Positions 5,681 to 6,974 of a stretch of DNA of 6,974 nucleotides are shown here, piece by piece. The DNA lies in assembly GCA_021790075.1 (NCBI GenBank), contig JAJYIN010000119.1:1-6974 (forward strand), given 5' to 3'. The notes below the pieces were generated by a model, which saw only the letters and a list, made by a program, of their open reading frames with translations, was not told the origin of the DNA and searched no databases. Origin of the DNA: Actinomycetes bacterium. Its GTDB lineage: Bacteria; Actinomycetota; Thermoleophilia; BMS3ABIN01. A program made the translations under genes and the position numbers. Position 1 is the first letter of the stretch. Each line of letters begins with the position of its first letter.

Positions 5681-6974
5681 TTGAAGGCCTGCGCCGTCAG
5701 CGCCGCCGTTGCCTCCAGAGGCCGCCCACGTTTACTCGCCGGCGCCGGCCGCTGGCTGGCTGCACACCGGGTGCTGGTGGCGCTGCTCCTGCTGGCGGCA
5801 GTGGTGGAGATGTTGTGGGCGGCGGCGACGCCGCCCTGGCGGGTGCCCGATGAACCCCAGCATTTCGGCTACATCCAGTACCTGAGCCGAGAGCACAGCC
5901 TGACGCCGCCGGATGCGGCCATGTATCCGGATGTGATTGCCTCCCAGATCAGCACCAACTTTGACGGTATCTGGGGAGAGGCCGGCACCCCCGGCGACCC
6001 CAACGTCCATGAGATCAACCTGGCCGCCAAACATCCACCCCTTTATTATGCCCTGATGCTGCCCGCCTACCGGGCCGCCCGCGGCGGCACGGTAGAAACG
6101 CAGCTTTACGCGGTCAGGATCTGGGGAATAGTCATCTTCCTGCTTCTGATTGCCGTGTCTTACCGGCTGGCGCGAGAGGTGTTTCCCCGGGCGGCCTGCC
6201 TGCAGGCGGGAGTCCCATTGCTGCTGATCTTCCATCCCCAGCTCGGGTTCATTTCTGCCGGCGTCTCCAATGATAGCCTGCTGGTCCTTATGTTCACTTT
6301 CTGGCTGCTGCAGCTCATCCTGTTCGCGAAGGGCGACCTGAGGTACCGGCGGGTGTTGCTCCTGGGAGCGGCGATGGGTCTGGGTATGTTGACAAAGGCC
6401 ACTTTTATAGTTGCTTATCCACTGGCGATCCTTGTTTTTGCAGTGATGCTCGCGATCCGGCGGCAGGACCGGCGGCAGTTGCTGCGGGCCGCCGGCATCG
6501 CCATTGCCCTGGCGGCGGTGATTGCCGGCTGGTTCTACCTGTGGCAGTCGATGCAGGTGAATCCCGGCGTCACCGTTGCGAAAGTCGAGCGCTACGGGCA
6601 GCCCGGCCTGTTCTCCCTGATCTTCTCCACTTCCTTTGCCCGTGACCTGATAAGCGGTTTTTTAGGAGATTTCTCCTGGCTGAGCATACCGCTGCCGGAC
6701 GGCGTAGCCGGATGGTTTGGCGACCTTTCGTGGCTGGCCGGAGCCGGCATTCTGGCGTCTTTTGCCGTTAACCGCTGGTGTCGCCGCCGGCAGGTGATCG
6801 CTCCCTGGATGGCGCTGCTCCTGGCGCTGGTGTTTGCGGCTCTCTTCCTGTTCGCGGCCCTTTTCGAGCTAACCATTGGTGCTGCCCAGGGACGTTACCT
6901 GTTCCCGGCGGTGTTTCCCTTCTGGGCCCTGTTTCTGGCGGGGTTGACCGGCTGGCTGCCGGTTGCCTGGCGGC
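5681..6974 (+). CDS. GT-C-type membrane glycosyltransferase (GT39/DUF2142-like), 3' partial
   Basis: The frame is open from an in-frame TAA at 5672 to the end of the window, giving about 431 residues with the C-terminus missing. A basic N-terminus leads into a membrane span (about 31-50), then an extracytoplasmic loop with PDEPQHFGY (Asp57, Glu58, His61), the acidic motif of GT-C transferases. KHPPLYYAL (117-125), SNDSL (196-200) and QGRYLFPA (403-410) follow; these are recurring landmarks of GT39/DUF2142-type proteins. At least seven further hydrophobic segments are visible. Inferred activity: transfer of a sugar from a polyprenyl-phosphate donor to a glycan or protein on the outer membrane face. 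The start is uncertain. TTG 5681 is the first in-frame start after the stop and suits the promoter, but no Shine-Dalgarno sequence precedes it. GTG 5771 and ATG 5810 are alternatives, the latter cutting into the first span. Confidence 0.82.
   Translation, partial: MKACAVSAAVASRGRPRLLAGAGRWLAAHRVLVALLLLAAVVEMLWAAATPPWRVPDEPQHFGYIQYLSREHSLTPPDAAMYPDVIASQISTNFDGIWGEAGTPGDPNVHEINLAAKHPPLYYALMLPAYRAARGGTVETQLYAVRIWGIVIFLLLIAVSYRLAREVFPRAACLQAGVPLLLIFHPQLGFISAGVSNDSLLVLMFTFWLLQLILFAKGDLRYRRVLLLGAAMGLGMLTKATFIVAYPLAILVFAVMLAIRRQDRRQLLRAAGIAIALAAVIAGWFYLWQSMQVNPGVTVAKVERYGQPGLFSLIFSTSFARDLISGFLGDFSWLSIPLPDGVAGWFGDLSWLAGAGILASFAVNRWCRRRQVIAPWMALLLALVFAALFLFAALFELTIGAAQGRYLFPAVFPFWALFLAGLTGWLPVAWR

Noticed and set aside
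5732..6876. Minus-strand frames opposite the rightward GT-C gene
   Set aside because: The plus-strand frame 2 reading gives a coherent membrane protein with PDEPQHF, KHPPLYY and QGRYLFP motifs. The antisense readings are composition artefacts.
1..6974. CRISPR array, mobile element, tRNA or defence system
   Set aside because: No regularly spaced repeats, transposase or integrase motifs, terminal repeats or tRNA-like folds were seen. Coding of glycosyltransferases fills nearly the whole window.

Overview
The window is a GC-rich bacterial stretch packed with glycosyltransferases. It looks like part of a locus that builds a cell-surface polysaccharide (exopolysaccharide, O-antigen-like or secondary wall glycan). 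Nothing in it identifies the species. High GC with strong G/C third positions, overlapping genes, a TTG start and fusions of glycosyltransferases to coiled coils or low-complexity segments would fit Actinomycetota, high-GC Bacillota, Chloroflexota or a similar lineage. I see no plasmid, phage, insertion-sequence, CRISPR, tRNA or rRNA signature.

Layout, left to right. (1) Positions 2-1039, plus strand: the 3' part of a GT4-type glycosyltransferase that begins before the window. Its catalytic C-terminal lobe is followed by four tandem 14-residue coiled-coil repeats and a very basic tail. (2) Positions 1036-2148, plus: a complete 370-residue GT4 glycosyltransferase. (3) Positions 2145-3458, plus: a 437-residue GT2 (rhamnosyltransferase-like) enzyme with an unusual Ala/Lys-rich N-terminal extension. 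These three genes are joined by 4-bp stop/start overlaps (ATGA, then TTGA) and almost certainly form one translationally coupled operon. (4) Positions 3507-5564, minus strand, convergent with the operon: a 685-residue polytopic membrane protein with about 13 membrane segments and a C-terminal soluble domain, of the YfhO/DUF7657-like GT-C type. (5) Positions 5565-5680: a short divergent intergenic region with a good sigma70-type promoter (TTTACA-18-TAGAAT) and a perfect 10-bp palindrome abutting its -35 box. (6) From about 5681 to the window end, plus: the N-terminal 431 residues or so of a second GT-C-type membrane glycosyltransferase (GT39/DUF2142-like), cut off by the window edge.

Inferred division of labour: the cytosolic GT4 and GT2 enzymes would assemble an oligosaccharide on a lipid carrier from nucleotide sugars. 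The two polytopic GT-C-like proteins would use polyprenyl-phosphate sugars to add residues on the outer face of the membrane. The acceptor, the sugars and the final polymer cannot be read from the sequence. I found no clearly new system. The most distinctive features are the repeat-bearing GT4, the low-complexity extension on the GT2, the GT-C pair around a shared control region, and the operator-like palindrome.
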